Origin: Lineus longissimus | Lineage: Eukaryota; Nemertea; Pilidiophora; Heteronemertea; Lineidae | Assembly: GCF_910592395.1 (NCBI RefSeq) | Contig: NC_088314.1 | Span: forward strand, 9,426,001-9,490,000 | Length of the DNA: 64,000 bases | Direction of reading: 5' to 3' | In this document: positions 44,390 to 55,396 of the stretch, one piece after another | Position numbering within the stretch: the first letter of the stretch is position 1 | How the letters are laid out: each line of letters starts with the position of its first letter | Position numbers and translations under genes: made by a program | Notes under the pieces: generated by a model | Database searches by the model: none | What the model was told of the DNA's origin: nothing | Seen by the model: only the letters and a program-made list of their open reading frames with translations

Positions 44390-45837
44390 TCAGAATTGTA
44401 TGTTTATTTTGTTCAAAACTGCGTACTGCGAAATCCGTTTTACCCTAAAACCGATCATTGAATATAGATGAACATTACACGATATTCTGTCATTAGTAGA
44501 AACAGCATTTCGATGACTTAGTGGAATAATACAACTGCTAATAAAACATTAATACGAAAGAAATATTAACCGGTAGAGTATTGCTGTCGAATAGAATCAA
44601 CAAATTCCATTGATTAACCACTACCTGGGAAACACACTGGGAAATTTTCCAAGATGTTCTCCTTCACGAACCAACTGAAGTACTAGTTTCCATGATAAAA
44701 TTACACATAAAATGGCAAAAAAAATCATAATCTGACTGCCACGTCACACCATTCCGATATCAATCCAGAGCGAGCCCTCCATGCAGCGATCATCTTTGTG
44801 GTGGTGGATGCATTGGCGACGCGCTGCGCGGTGGCGAGGAACGCATCACGACATCATCGAGTCGGCGCTCGATTACTCTCATACTACGACGAAACTGGCA
44901 GTGATGGTAGCGTTGTCATTGGGAATGTCGACTTGGTCTGGTGCACACCGGTGGCGCGCATTTTCCTCCGCAAGGAAAATAAGGAAGAGTGCTCCTACAC
45001 TCAAAGAGTTGAAGCAAAATTAAAGAAGAAAACCGTGAAACACTTTAAAAAAAGTGTACTATGAAACAGGAGAAGAACGAGCATTATAGTAAACACCGCC
45101 AACTCCTTTACGGTGAAGTGACACAGAATGATGTTATTACCACCTCGCCTTCAAGAGACCAACCCGATATAAGCATCAAGTCAGGAACTCCCGGCTGTGC
45201 AACGATTAATTTCTCCTGACGAAGCGGCGGTATCTATCTAATGAGAATACCTCGTGATAGATTATTGGTCTCCCCTGCCTCGTCAATCTTAACCTACTCC
45301 ATCAGCAAATTCTTGGGGTGGTAGGGATTCTTATGAACAATAGGAACGGCAAGATTGTGACGCTTTTATTGCGATCCAGGCACCTCTTTTATACGGACTC
45401 ACATTAGGTTTAGTGCAAATATGAAATTCATACTCGAAATTCTTGCTAATAAATGATGTTTTTCGCCGAAGTCATCACATTCTCGAAGTGGTCGAAATCC
45501 CTCCGATTAGACGGAAAGTCTAGAGAGTGGCATCTTTAATGTTGGTAACCAGGCATGTCCTTTATGATATACATGTGGTAGAGTCATATCGGATGTAATA
45601 CGGACATGACATTCATGATGATAAGGCCATGTCGATTTATTGGCGGTGTGCGTCAATCCAGGGACGTACTTCGTGAATAGATCGGCATGTACACAAAAGT
45701 GTGACTGTGCATTTCGTTAGCCCTCAACGCGCACAAAGTACATCTGGAGTGAAACACTTGAGGTTTAGGAAAGAATGCATTATACTTTGCATTGCGCTGA
45801 AAAGAGTTATCTCTAGGATAGAAAGGAATGTATTACA
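44390..45837. other. Spacer of receptor unit 3
   Basis: Near-copy of the unit 2 spacer: antisense exon relic at 44623-44685 and the GC-rich stretch at 44740-45060. It lacks most of the minisatellite found at 42610-42905. No gene. Confidence 0.5.
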
Positions 45838-45858
45838 CTCTCGGCAATGCGCCGAGAG
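45838..45858. repeat. Perfect short palindrome from template-switch-like mutation
   Basis: Arms 'ctctcggc' and 'gccgagag' with loop 'aatgc'. The homologous place after receptor 2 reads 'ctttgcattgcgccgagag', so the left arm was rewritten as the complement of the right. An identical palindrome sits at 53280-53300 after receptor 5. Confidence 0.7.
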
Positions 45859-46365
45859 AAAAAATCAGATTATTTCAGCACAGTGATACCTATAAGAAAA
45901 AATAACAACGCCAGTGCAACCAATCAAAACTGCATGTAAGCTATATCAGTAGATTCTGAAATGGATTTTCGAGCTGTTTTGAGATCATGAAAGTCATAAG
46001 AAAACCTTGGAGTTTGTTCACTTAGACTGTGATATGCATTCTTTTTGATATTATTGGTACAGGTATCGCATGAATATCCGTGACAAATCAATGGCTATTG
46101 TTGAGGGAATAATACTCATATGGCAAATTGAATTAGCTCAGTTTCAACTGGATGCTGTGTACCAGTATACTAGCAGGAGACGGTTACATCACGTCTAATC
46201 TTCGCCCAGATTCCTAAAGGGCCGTGACGAGGATTTCATAACGCTGAAGGGTTTGAAGGAATAAGTTGGAAAACTTTTATCATCTTTTGTCATCCTCTTA
46301 TACCACCAAGGGAAGATACTATTAATCCACTTGACAAACTAGCAAAAATCCTTTCTGATTTTACT

Positions 46366-47331
46366 ATGGCTACTATTGCTACAACTGGGTATGACCAGGT
46401 CCCCCATGACCTGTCCATTGCAGACCAGATAGTAGGATTCTACCTGCCCCCCATTTTCATTTCTCTTGGTTTTGCCGGCAATCTGGTCACCATCGTCGTT
46501 TTGTCACAGCACCGATATCGATCCAACGCAAGCTGCCTGTACCTCCGTTTCCTCGCTGGATGGGCATTGGTCAACATCGTCGTACACTTGCAGGCCCACA
46601 TGATAACAATATTTCCCACAGCAGTTGCCCAGTTAGGTGACCCGTTGTGTGCAGAGTGGATGTTCCTGGGATACTGTGGCGTAAATTTAAGGAGTTGGAC
46701 GATTGTTCTGGTGACTCTTTCACGATTCATTGCCGTAGTGTTCCCACTCAGAGCGGCTACAATATGTACCATGTCGTCGGTGAGGCGCTTTCAAGCCGCA
46801 ATCGTCGTCATATTTAGCATTTGGGCATTGCCTCACGCCATCTACCAAAGAGCAGCCGCAAGCATCGAATTCGGAGTTTTCCCATGTAGATTCATGGTGC
46901 CACCTTTTGTCGTCTGGGCGTACGAAGTGGTTCAGGTGACACTGATTACCATCATCCCGTTTACTATTATTATTGGCTTGAATATCTGCATCATCTTCAT
47001 TTTAAGGAGGAAGAAAGAAGAACGGGGCACAATGACCGGAAGTGGAAAAACTGCAGACGACAATGCTGTTGTTACCTTGGTGGTCTTGGCAACCGCGTTG
47101 TTTCTCATTTGTTCAACTCCCTATCTTATCCACGTGACCGTTTGGGATTTCGCCATGGCTTCTGAAGTTTTGACCCCGTGGCAAATGAGACAGTACGGCA
47201 TGTCTCAGATGGTTTCCCTGTTGTCCTATAGAATATATGAATGTGGTAATTTCTTTGTTTACTTTGTCGCTTGCAGAAAATTTAGGGAAGATTTTAAAGT
47301 GTTGCTCTTCTGTAAATGCAATTCAACATGA
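46366..47331 (+). CDS. Receptor 4: intronless 7TM receptor with short NST tail
   Basis: 321 residues, uninterrupted, starting at the shared MATIATTGYD. Family switch region as in receptor 1 (LSRFIAV, CSTP, NFFVY). Loop 2 reads RAAASIEFGVFPCRF. Distinctive points: TM3 has NLRSW with an extra arginine, loop 2 of the cytoplasmic side has PLRAATICTMSS, and the tail ends CKCNST instead of KLIHNE(T/K), so the gene belongs with receptor 6. Compared with receptor 6 it carries private changes at otherwise conserved places (VHLQAH for VDLQAH, YCGV, LLSYRIYE for LLFYRIYE), hinting at relaxed constraint. About a dozen differences separate the two. Confidence 0.92.
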   Translation: MATIATTGYDQVPHDLSIADQIVGFYLPPIFISLGFAGNLVTIVVLSQHRYRSNASCLYLRFLAGWALVNIVVHLQAHMITIFPTAVAQLGDPLCAEWMFLGYCGVNLRSWTIVLVTLSRFIAVVFPLRAATICTMSSVRRFQAAIVVIFSIWALPHAIYQRAAASIEFGVFPCRFMVPPFVVWAYEVVQVTLITIIPFTIIIGLNICIIFILRRKKEERGTMTGSGKTADDNAVVTLVVLATALFLICSTPYLIHVTVWDFAMASEVLTPWQMRQYGMSQMVSLLSYRIYECGNFFVYFVACRKFREDFKVLLFCKCNST

Positions 47332-47416
47332 AATGTTGTTCTAATTGCATCTTTATTTTGTTCAAAACTGTACGTGTACTGCAAAATCCTTTTGACCCAT
47401 GAACCGATCATTGAAA

Positions 47417-47520
47417 CATACATGTACATGTACATCATGCATGTACATGTACATCATACATGTACATGTACATCATACATGTACATGTACAACATACATG
47501 TACATGTACATCATACATGA
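47417..47520 (+). repeat. 19-bp 'tacatgta' minisatellite
   Basis: About five to six units of 'catacatgtacatgtacat', each itself palindromic around acatgt. It is repeated with one more unit at 55271-55396 after receptor 6. Open frames across it are artefacts. Confidence 0.9.
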
Positions 47521-48305
47521 TCTTATGTCACTAGGAGGAACAGCGTTCATTTTCACCACTCAGTGATACAACATTACTGTTGATAAACGATTGATATAAA
47601 AGAACTAAGCGGCACTAAATTGCAGGGGAGGATTCAGGATTATTAGCAAGGGGGGGGGGGGGGGAGGGGACGCTGAACTTAGGCCACAGCATGAACACTA
47701 TTTTGTACCGTTTTAAGCATTTTTTCTCACCAAAAAACCTCTTATTTTCAAGTCGGCAGAAAAAAGGGGGAGGCTCGGCTCGGCCTTAAATCAGCCCCTG
47801 AATCATTTAAATCCATTGAAACCAATACCTAGGAAACACTGAGAAATTTTCCACGATTTTCTCCTTCAAGAACCAACTAAATATACTAGTATCCATTTCC
47901 AAGGTGGTCGAGATGCCATCGAATAGACGGAAAGTCTTTAATATTGCGTACTGCAGGCATCTCCTTTATGATATAAATGTAGTATTGTCATATCAGATGT
48001 AATAATAGCGAAACGATATTAACGATTACAAAGCCATGCAGATGTATCGGCGGTGTACGTCAATCCTATAGAGTCCCCCAACCGACGCACAACGCCGATA
48101 CATGTAGCTTGGTATGTAGAAAATAAGTGTGCATTTCGTTCCCCCTCCACATGCTCATCAGGTACATCAGGAAATTGTTCTTGACTAAGTTTCACTGCTT
48201 GTTTACAACTATCTGAAGTGAAACCGCACAGGAGAAGTGAGAGGAGTTTTCTCTAGGATAGGGAGGAATGCATTACACGTTGCATTGTACCGAGAGGACT
48301 TTTCT
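47521..48305. other. Spacer of receptor unit 4, ending at a duplication breakpoint
   Basis: It contains a poly-G run (about 47650-47665), a decayed antisense exon relic (47827-47890) and the start of the spacer minisatellite. It matches 55397-56170 closely up to 'gaggacttttct', after which the two diverge completely. Confidence 0.7.
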
Positions 48306-48829
48306 GGGCATTGCCTCACGCCATCTACCAGAGAAGTTACGAAAGCTCCGCATTCGGGACTTTCTCATGTCAATTCATGGTGCCACCTTTTGTCGCCTGG
48401 GCGTACGAAGTGGTCCACGTGACACTTATTACCATCATCCCGTTTACTATCATTATTGGCTTGAATATCTGCATCATCTTCATTCTAAGGAGGAAGAAAG
48501 GTGAACGGGACGCCATGACCGGAAGTGGAAAAACAGCAGACGATAATGCTGTTGCCACCTTGGTCGTCTTGGCAACCGTGTTGTTTCTCATTTGTTCAAC
48601 TCCCTATCTTATCCACGTGACCGTTTGGGATTTCGCCTTTGCTTCTGAAGTTTTGACCCCGTGGCAAAGGAGACAGTCCGGCATGTCTCAGATGGTTTCC
48701 ATGTTGTTCTATAGAATATATGAATGTGGTAATTTCGTTGTTTACGTCGTCGCTTGCAGAAAATTTAGGGAAGATTTTAAAGTGCTGCTCTTCTGCAAAT
48801 GCAAAAAACTAATTCATAATGAAAAATAG
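48306..48829 (+). pseudogene. Receptor 3'-half fragment (TM4-TM7 only)
   Basis: The receptor text begins mid-TM4 at WALPHAIYQR and continues without interruption through loop 2 (SYESSAFGTFSCQF), TM5-TM7 and the KLIHNEK tail, about 174 codons. TM1-TM3 and any promoter are absent; the preceding bases are spacer minisatellite. Coding and downstream sequence follow receptor 1 almost base for base, so it is a truncated duplicate of that gene. Loop 2 matches the minus-strand receptor 7 slightly better (SYESSAFGT). A four-helix fragment would not fold as a receptor. Confidence 0.92.
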
Positions 48830-49739
48830 TCAGAATTGCAAGTTTATGAAGATGTCGAATGTACGCAGTGTATTTTTATGTGTTAAAACAGTAACAAGTC
48901 ACGTCATACGCCAACCAACAAGGACAAATCGATAGCTACAGCAAGACGTCGCAGCGACCATGTCTCATTGCAGCGCCTTACTAGTGCACGTCCACATGGA
49001 GAGATCGATGCATGGAGCGCTATCTCGGTTCAAATCGGAGTCAACATCGGAATAGCATGATAATTCAGTAAGATTTGTGTGTGCATTTTGTTGATGGAAA
49101 CTATACTTACGTAGAATAGCAGATGACTGGGCAGCCGATATCTTGGCAATATTGCCATTAAAGGACCACTGGTATTATTATCGGCAGTATAACCAAGCTG
49201 TCGGCTGCCCAGTCACCATTCATTCTACAGTCGCTCTTTCCATCGCATGAAATGGAAAAATTATAAAACTGACTGAATTAACACACTTCTCCGATTTTGG
49301 TTCCGACTGCACCCGAGCGAGGCATCCGTGCAGACAAATTTTTGTGCGGATCGATACCCGGTGACGCGGTGCGCGGAGACGAAAATCTACACCACGACGT
49401 CACGCTGATGGCGCTCGATTACCCCACTACTGCGACGATAATGGAAATGACGTTGCGTTGTAATAGCGGGGTGACCTGAACTCCGATTGCGGCGTGCACC
49501 CACAGGTCTTGTGCGCTCTAAAAATATAATAATGAACAACTCGTTTTGGAAAAGAAGCAAACGCTTTCAGAAAAATAATTTATAGATGAACCAGAAGAAG
49601 AACAAACATAACGGGGTGAAAAGCCGCCAATTCCTTTAATAATACGAAGTATAGATTGGATAATCCATACTTTATAATACCAATGCCTTAAACTGATCAT
49701 TGAATCATAGATCAATAGATTCCGTTGATGAAGCAGTAC
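48830..49739. other. Duplicate of spacer 1
   Basis: It matches 38107-39062 with scattered changes and lacks the ttttta microsatellite and adjoining ~50 bp. No gene. Confidence 0.7.
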
Positions 49740-49959
49740 CTGGAAACACACTGAGGAATTTTCCAAGAGATTCTCCTTCAAGGACCAACTGACCATCTTT
49801 GATTGGATAATCCACCGGAACTGACCCGAATATTTGCTTGCGGAAATCGTCTAATGAACAAATAAGAGGCTTTCTTCCTTCCTGTAACTCAATATACACA
49901 CGTGGCGTGGACCAGACTCTGCATCATGGATCCCTGACAGCAATAAAAGCAGACGCCAT
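49740..49959 (-). pseudogene. Second copy of the antisense exon-like segment
   Basis: Same content as 39063-39283: ATG at 49959, in-frame TGA after MASAFIAVRDP, then the long frame ending at a donor-like GT. It differs by P to L and F to L in the protein. A one-base deletion in the last codon ('acctggaaac' against 'acctgggaaac') changes the phase at the exon end. Few differences, mostly amino-acid changing, and no repair of the stop suggest neutral decay. Confidence 0.45.
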
Positions 49960-50356
49960 CGTTAGCGCTTGGCGAAAAATCGAATCGAATGAATTGGATT
50001 TATAGTGGCCATTGAATGTTCTGACCATTACACATAATAATATGGACACAGAAAATACTGTTAGGCTGAAAGCGCACTATAAACAGCACCGGAATCGAAT
50101 GGAATCTGGTTTTGCTTGGGGGGTGGGGGTGGTGTGTGATTAGCCGTTGGACAACTACCGGTAGTGAAATGACATGGCCTAGGTACCTCACGTTGTCAGA
50201 GTGCAATTTACCATTTGGCTTATATTCACTGGCTCAAGGCGCGAATCATTATCACGAACTCTTAAAAAATTGGGCTTTTTAAAACAAACCTTAAGGATGC
50301 CAGCCCACCCCGTAAAGGTTTTCAGAAAAAACTTTAGGGGTGCATATTGTGCATAA
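49960..50356. other. Duplicate of spacer 39284-39674
   Basis: Near-identical copy, including the G-rich tract near 50120. No gene. Confidence 0.6.
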
Positions 50357-50864
50357 GAATTCGTCAATAATAATCAGATTATTCCAGAGTTGTAAAACCA
50401 AATATTTGAAATAGAGAATAATATCGCTGCCACCAAAAGCTGTATGCATGCTCAGTAGCTGGTATGATCTGTTTTCGTGCTGTATATGTATTGAGATCAT
50501 GAAAGTCAATTGAAAACCTTTTAGTCTGATAACTTTGAAAGTGATATGCAAGTTTTTTGATATTATTGGTACAGGTATCATATGACCACCGGTGACAAAT
50601 CAATGACTGCTGTTGAGGGAATAACACTCATAGCGAGAAATGAGTTGGCCTAGTTTGGATGTTGTGTACCAGTATACTAGCCTGCCAGAGGACGGTTTCA
50701 TCGATTCTCATCTTTGTCAGTTTCCGTAAAGGCAGTGACGAGAATTTCCTAACGTTGTAGAGATTTGAAGGAATTTGATCAACTTCAGTCATCCTCTTAT
50801 ACCGCCAAGGGAAGACACTATTAATCCACTTGACAAACTAGTAAAAATTCTTTCCAATTTTACT

Positions 50865-51845
50865 ATGGCTACTATTGCCACAACTGGGTATGACCAGGTC
50901 ACCCATGACCTGTCCATTGCTGACCAGATAGTAGGATTCTACCTGCCCCCAATTTTCATTTCGCTCGGTTTTGCCGGCAATTTGGTCACCATCGTCGTAT
51001 TGTCACAGCACCGATATCGATCCAACGCAAGTTGCTTGTACCTTCGTTTCCTCGCTGGTTGGTCGATCGTCAACATCGTCGTAGACTTGCAGGCCCACAT
51101 GATAACAATATTCCCCACAGCAGTTGCCAAGTTAGGTGACCCGTTGTGTGCAGAGTGGATGTTTTTGGGATACAGCGCCGTAAATTTAGCGAGTTGGACG
51201 ATTGTTCTTGTGACTTTTTCTCGGTTCATTGCCGTAGTGTTCCCGCTTAAGGCGGCTACAATCTGTACCCTGTCGTCGGTGGGGCGCTTTCAAGTCGCAA
51301 ACGTCGTCATATTTAGCATTTGGGCATTGCCTCATGCCATCTACCAGAGAGCAGCCGCAAGCATCGAATTGGGGGTTTTCCCATGTAAATTCATGGTGCC
51401 ACCTTTTGTCGCCTGGGCGTACGAAGTGGTTCACGTGACACTGATTACCATCATCCCGTTTATTATTATTATTGGCTTGAATATCTGCATCATCTTCATT
51501 TTAAGGAGGAAGGAAGAAGAACGGGGCAACATGACGGGAAGTGGAAAAACAGCAGACGACAATGCTATTGTTACTATGGTCGTCTTGGCAACCGCGTTGT
51601 ATCTGATTTGTTCAACTCCCTATCTTATCCACGTGACCGTTTGGGATTTCGCCCTGGCTTCTGAAGTTTTGACCCCGTGGCAAATGAGACAGTACGGCAT
51701 GTCCCAGATGGTGTCACTGTTGTTCTATAGAATATTTGAATGTGGTAATTTCGTTGTTTATTTTGTCGCTTGCAGAAAATTTAGGGAAGATTTTAAAGTG
51801 CTCCTCCTCTGCAAGTGTATAAAGCTGATTCATAATGAAACGTAG
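50865..51845 (+). CDS. Receptor 5: intronless 7TM receptor, duplicate of receptor 2
   Basis: 326 residues, uninterrupted, with the ATG at the family position and the same non-ATG upstream extension as receptor 2. It keeps every family landmark (GFAGN, GDPLC, FSRFIAV, WALPH, FPCKF, CSTP, GNFVVYF, CRKFREDF, KLIHNET). Differences from receptor 2 cluster in the N-terminus (QVTH against LTIH), TM4 (FQVANVV) and loop 3 (RRKEEER). N in TM4 is unusual for the family and could affect packing. Upstream DNA follows receptor 2. Immediate downstream DNA ('cagaatt.tatgtttatttt') is closer to receptor 3, so the unit is chimeric. Confidence 0.93.
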   Translation: MATIATTGYDQVTHDLSIADQIVGFYLPPIFISLGFAGNLVTIVVLSQHRYRSNASCLYLRFLAGWSIVNIVVDLQAHMITIFPTAVAKLGDPLCAEWMFLGYSAVNLASWTIVLVTFSRFIAVVFPLKAATICTLSSVGRFQVANVVIFSIWALPHAIYQRAAASIELGVFPCKFMVPPFVAWAYEVVHVTLITIIPFIIIIGLNICIIFILRRKEEERGNMTGSGKTADDNAIVTMVVLATALYLICSTPYLIHVTVWDFALASEVLTPWQMRQYGMSQMVSLLFYRIFECGNFVVYFVACRKFREDFKVLLLCKCIKLIHNET

Positions 51846-53303
51846 TCAGAATTATATGTTTATTTTGTTCAAAACTGCGTACTGCGAAATCCGTTTTACC
51901 CTAAAACCGATCATTGAATATAGATGAACATTACACGATATTATGTCATTAGAAGAAACAGCATTTCGATGACTTAGTGGAATAATACAACTGCTGATAA
52001 AACATTAATACGAAAGAAATATTAACCGGTAGAGTTTTGACAAATTCCATTGATTAACCACTACCTGGGAAACACACTGGGAAATTTTCCAAGTTGTTCT
52101 CCTTCAAGAACCAACTATAGTACTAGTTTCCATGATAAAATTACACATAAAATGGCAAAAAAACAAAATCTGACTGCCACGTCACACCATTCCGATATCA
52201 ATCCAGAGCGAGCCCTCCGTGCAGCGATCACTTTTGGGGTGGTGGATGCATTGGCGACTCGCTGCGCGGTGGCGAGAAACGGCATCACGACATCATCGAG
52301 TCGGCGCTCGATTACTCTCATACTACGACGAAACTGGCATTGACGGTAGCGCGCATTTTCCTCCGCAAGGAAAATAAGGAAGAGTGCTCCTACACTCAAA
52401 GAGTTGAAGCGAAATTGAAGAAGAAAACCGTGAAACACTTTTAAAAAGTGTACTATGAAACAGGAGAAGAACGAACATTGTAGTAAACACCGCCAACTCC
52501 TTTACGGTGAAGTGACACAGAATGATGTTATTACCACCTCGCCTTCAAGAGACCAACCCGAATATAAGCATCAAGTCACGAACTCCCGGCTGTGCAACGA
52601 TTAATTTCTCCTGACGAAGCGGCGGTATCTAATGAGAATACCTCGTGATAGATTATTGGTCTCCCCTGCCTCGTCAATCTTATCCTACTCCATCAGCAAA
52701 TTCTTGGGGTGGGAGGGATTCTTATGAACAATAGGAACGGCAAGATTGTGACACTTTTATTGCGATCCAGGCACCTCTTTTATGCGGACTCACATTAGGT
52801 TTAGTGCAAATATGAAATTCATACTCGAAATTCTTGCTAATAAATCGATGTTTTTCGCCGAAGTCATCACATTCTCGAAGTGGTCGAAATCCCTCCGATT
52901 AGACGGAAAGTCTAGAGAGTGGCGTCTTTAATGTTGGTAACCAGGCATGTCCTTTATGATATACATGTGGTAGAGTCATATCGGATGTAATACGGACATG
53001 ACATTCATGATGATAAAGCCATGTCGATTTATCGGCGGTGTGCGTCAATCCAGGGACGTACTGCGTGAATAGATCGGCATGTACAAAAAAGTGTGACTCT
53101 GCATTTCGTTACCCCTCAACGCGCACAAAGTACATCTGGAAATTGTTCTTAATGTCGTCTCACTGCTTGTTTACGACTATCGTGACCGGAGTGAAACACT
53201 TGATGTTTAGGAAGGAATGCATTATACTTTGCATTGCGCTGAAAAGAGTTATCTCTAGGATAGAAAGGAATGTATTACACTCTCGGCAATGCGCCGAGAG
53301 AAA
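51846..53303. other. Spacer of receptor unit 5
   Basis: It contains the antisense exon relic (52063-52125), an eroded copy of the GC-rich stretch (52190-52440) and a short minisatellite remnant (53205-53300) with the palindrome at 53280-53300. No gene. Confidence 0.55.
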
Positions 53304-53755
53304 AAATCAGATTATTTCAGAACAGTGATACCTATTAGAAAAAAGGCCGGGTCTATTTGGCAAGTCGCTCGCTGAACAGGCATCTTTTTTTGTCCTGTTT
53401 GGAGAGCCGCTTGCCAAACGGCACTGAAAAGCCACCCCTGTTCGGCAAGCCGGGCTTGCCAAAAAGGGCAAAAATACTACCCTCTTTGGCGATCCGGAGA
53501 GGTTACAGCATGTTGGCCAATCAGAGAGCAGTGACGTCATATTCGAATTTATATGCGCATATTTAACAATGGCCGACTTCCCGCTCTCGATTCAATTTCT
53601 GTTACTAAACTCGGGTTTTGGTCAATAATCCATGAAGAAGCATGTACATGTACATGTACATGACTGTATGGATTTACAAAAAAATGTCATAAACGTGATT
53701 TAACTGATAAGCATGTTAAATCAGATTATTTCAGAACAGTGCAACCTATTACAAA
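53304..53755. mobile_element. Insertion carrying repeat D copy 2, flanked by a ~40-bp direct repeat
   Basis: The 'aaatcagattatttcagaac' segment of the conserved upstream block occurs at 53304 and again at 53718 (about 40 bp each, two mismatches). Between them lie repeat D (53344-53500, like 26205-26450), a CCAAT/CRE motif set, a (tacatg)n run near 53640 and unique DNA. Other units have only one copy of the flank and no insert. The long direct repeat could be a target duplication or the footprint of recombination. Confidence 0.7.
53515..53575 (+). promoter_or_regulatory. CCAAT and CRE motifs inside the insertion
   Basis: 'ggccaatcag' (53515-53524) and a perfect 'tgacgtca' (53532-53539) precede 'aacaatggccgac' at about 53567, where a 19-codon frame opens. 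The spacing is promoter-like and resembles the set at 30351-30385. It lies about 650 bp before receptor 6. Confidence 0.35.
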
Positions 53756-54221
53756 AAATTAACAATGTCAGTGCAACCTATCAAAACTGCATGTAAGCTA
53801 TATCAGAAGATTGTGAAATGGATTTTCGAGCTGTATTGAGATCATGAAAGTCATAAGAAAACCATGGAGTTTGTTGACTTAGACTGTGATATGCATTTTT
53901 TTGATATTATTGGTACAGGTATCGCATGAATATCCGTGACAAATCAATGGCTATTGTTGAGGGAATAATACTCATATGGCAAATTGAATTAGCTCAGTTT
54001 CAACTGGATGCTGTGTACCAGTTTATTAGCAGGAGACGGTTACATCGAGTCTAATCTTCGCCCAGATTTCTAAAGGGCCGTGACGAGAATTTCATAACGC
54101 TGAAGGGTTTGAAGGAATAAGTTGGAAATCTTTTATCATCTTTTGTCATCCTCTTAGACCACCAAGGGAAGATACTATTAATCCACTTGACAAACTAGCA
54201 AAAATCCTTTCCGATTTTACT

Positions 54222-55187
54222 ATGGCTACTATTGCTACAACTGGGTATGACCAGGTCACCCATGACCTGTCCATTGCAGACCAGATAGTAGGATTCTACC
54301 TGCCCCCAATTTTCATTTCTCTTGGTTTTGCCGGCAATCTGGTCACCATCGTCGTTTTGTCACAGCCCCGATATCGGTCCAACGCAAGCTGCCTGTACCT
54401 CCGTTTCCTCGCTGGATGGGCAATCGTCAACATCATCGTAGACTTGCAGGCCCACATGATAACAATATTTCCCACAGCAGTTGCCCAGTTAGGTGACCCG
54501 TTGTGTGCAGAGTGGATGTTCCTGGGATACAGTGGCGTAAATTTAAGGAGTTGGACTATTGTTCTGGTGACTCTTTCACGATTCATTGCCGTAGTGTTCC
54601 CGCTCAGAGCGGCTACAATCTGTACCATGTCGTCGGTGAGGCGCTTTCAAGCCGCAATCGTCGTCATATTTAGCATATGGGCATTGCCTCATGCCATCTA
54701 CCAGAGAGCAGCCGCAAGCATCGAATTCGGAGTTTTCCCATGTAGATTCATGGTGCCACCTTTTGTCGCCTGGGCGTACGAAGTGGTCCACGTGACACTG
54801 ATTACCATCATCCCGTTTACTATTATTATTGGCTTGAATATCTGCATCATCTTCATTTTAAGGAGGAAGAAAGACGAACGGGGCACCATGATCGGAAGTG
54901 GAAAAACCGCAGACGACAATGCTGTTGTTACCTTGGTGGTCTTGGCAACCGCGTTGTTTCTCATTTGTTCAACTCCCTATCTTATCCACGTGACCGTTTG
55001 GGATTTCGCCATGGCTTCTGAAGTTTTGACCCCGTGGCAAATGAGACAGTACGGCATGTCTCAGATGGTTTCCCTGTTGTTCTATAGAATATATGAATGT
55101 GGTAATTTCTTTGTTTACTTTGTCGCTTGCAGAAAATTTAGGGAAGATTTTAAAGTGCTGCTCTTCTGTAAATGCAATTCAACATGA
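54222..55187 (+). CDS. Receptor 6: intronless 7TM receptor, duplicate of receptor 4
   Basis: 321 residues, uninterrupted, with the same CKCNST tail, LRSW in TM3 and RAAASIEFGVFPCRF loop 2 as receptor 4. It retains the family-typical residues that receptor 4 has lost (VDLQAH, YSGV, VAWAYEVVHV, LLFYRIYE), so it is the better-conserved sister. Private changes include SQPRY in the first cytoplasmic loop and TMIGSGKT in loop 3. Its upstream block is conserved but preceded by the repeat D insertion. It is the last + strand member; the original right flank of the array follows it. Confidence 0.93.
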   Translation: MATIATTGYDQVTHDLSIADQIVGFYLPPIFISLGFAGNLVTIVVLSQPRYRSNASCLYLRFLAGWAIVNIIVDLQAHMITIFPTAVAQLGDPLCAEWMFLGYSGVNLRSWTIVLVTLSRFIAVVFPLRAATICTMSSVRRFQAAIVVIFSIWALPHAIYQRAAASIEFGVFPCRFMVPPFVAWAYEVVHVTLITIIPFTIIIGLNICIIFILRRKKDERGTMIGSGKTADDNAVVTLVVLATALFLICSTPYLIHVTVWDFAMASEVLTPWQMRQYGMSQMVSLLFYRIYECGNFFVYFVACRKFREDFKVLLFCKCNST

Positions 55188-55270
55188 AATGTAGTTCTAA
55201 TTGCATCTTTATTTTGTTCAAAACTACGTGTACTGCAAAATCCTTTTGACCCCTGAACCGATCATTGAAA

Positions 55271-55396
55271 CATACATGTACATGTACATCATGCATGTAC
55301 ATGTACATCAGTCATACATGTACATGTACATCATACATGTACATGTACATCATACATGTACATGTACAACATACATGTACATGTACATCATACATG
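55271..55396 (+). repeat. 19-bp 'tacatgta' minisatellite, second copy
   Basis: As at 47417-47520 but about one unit longer and with an irregular 'cagt' junction. It is part of the duplicated spacer. Confidence 0.9.
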
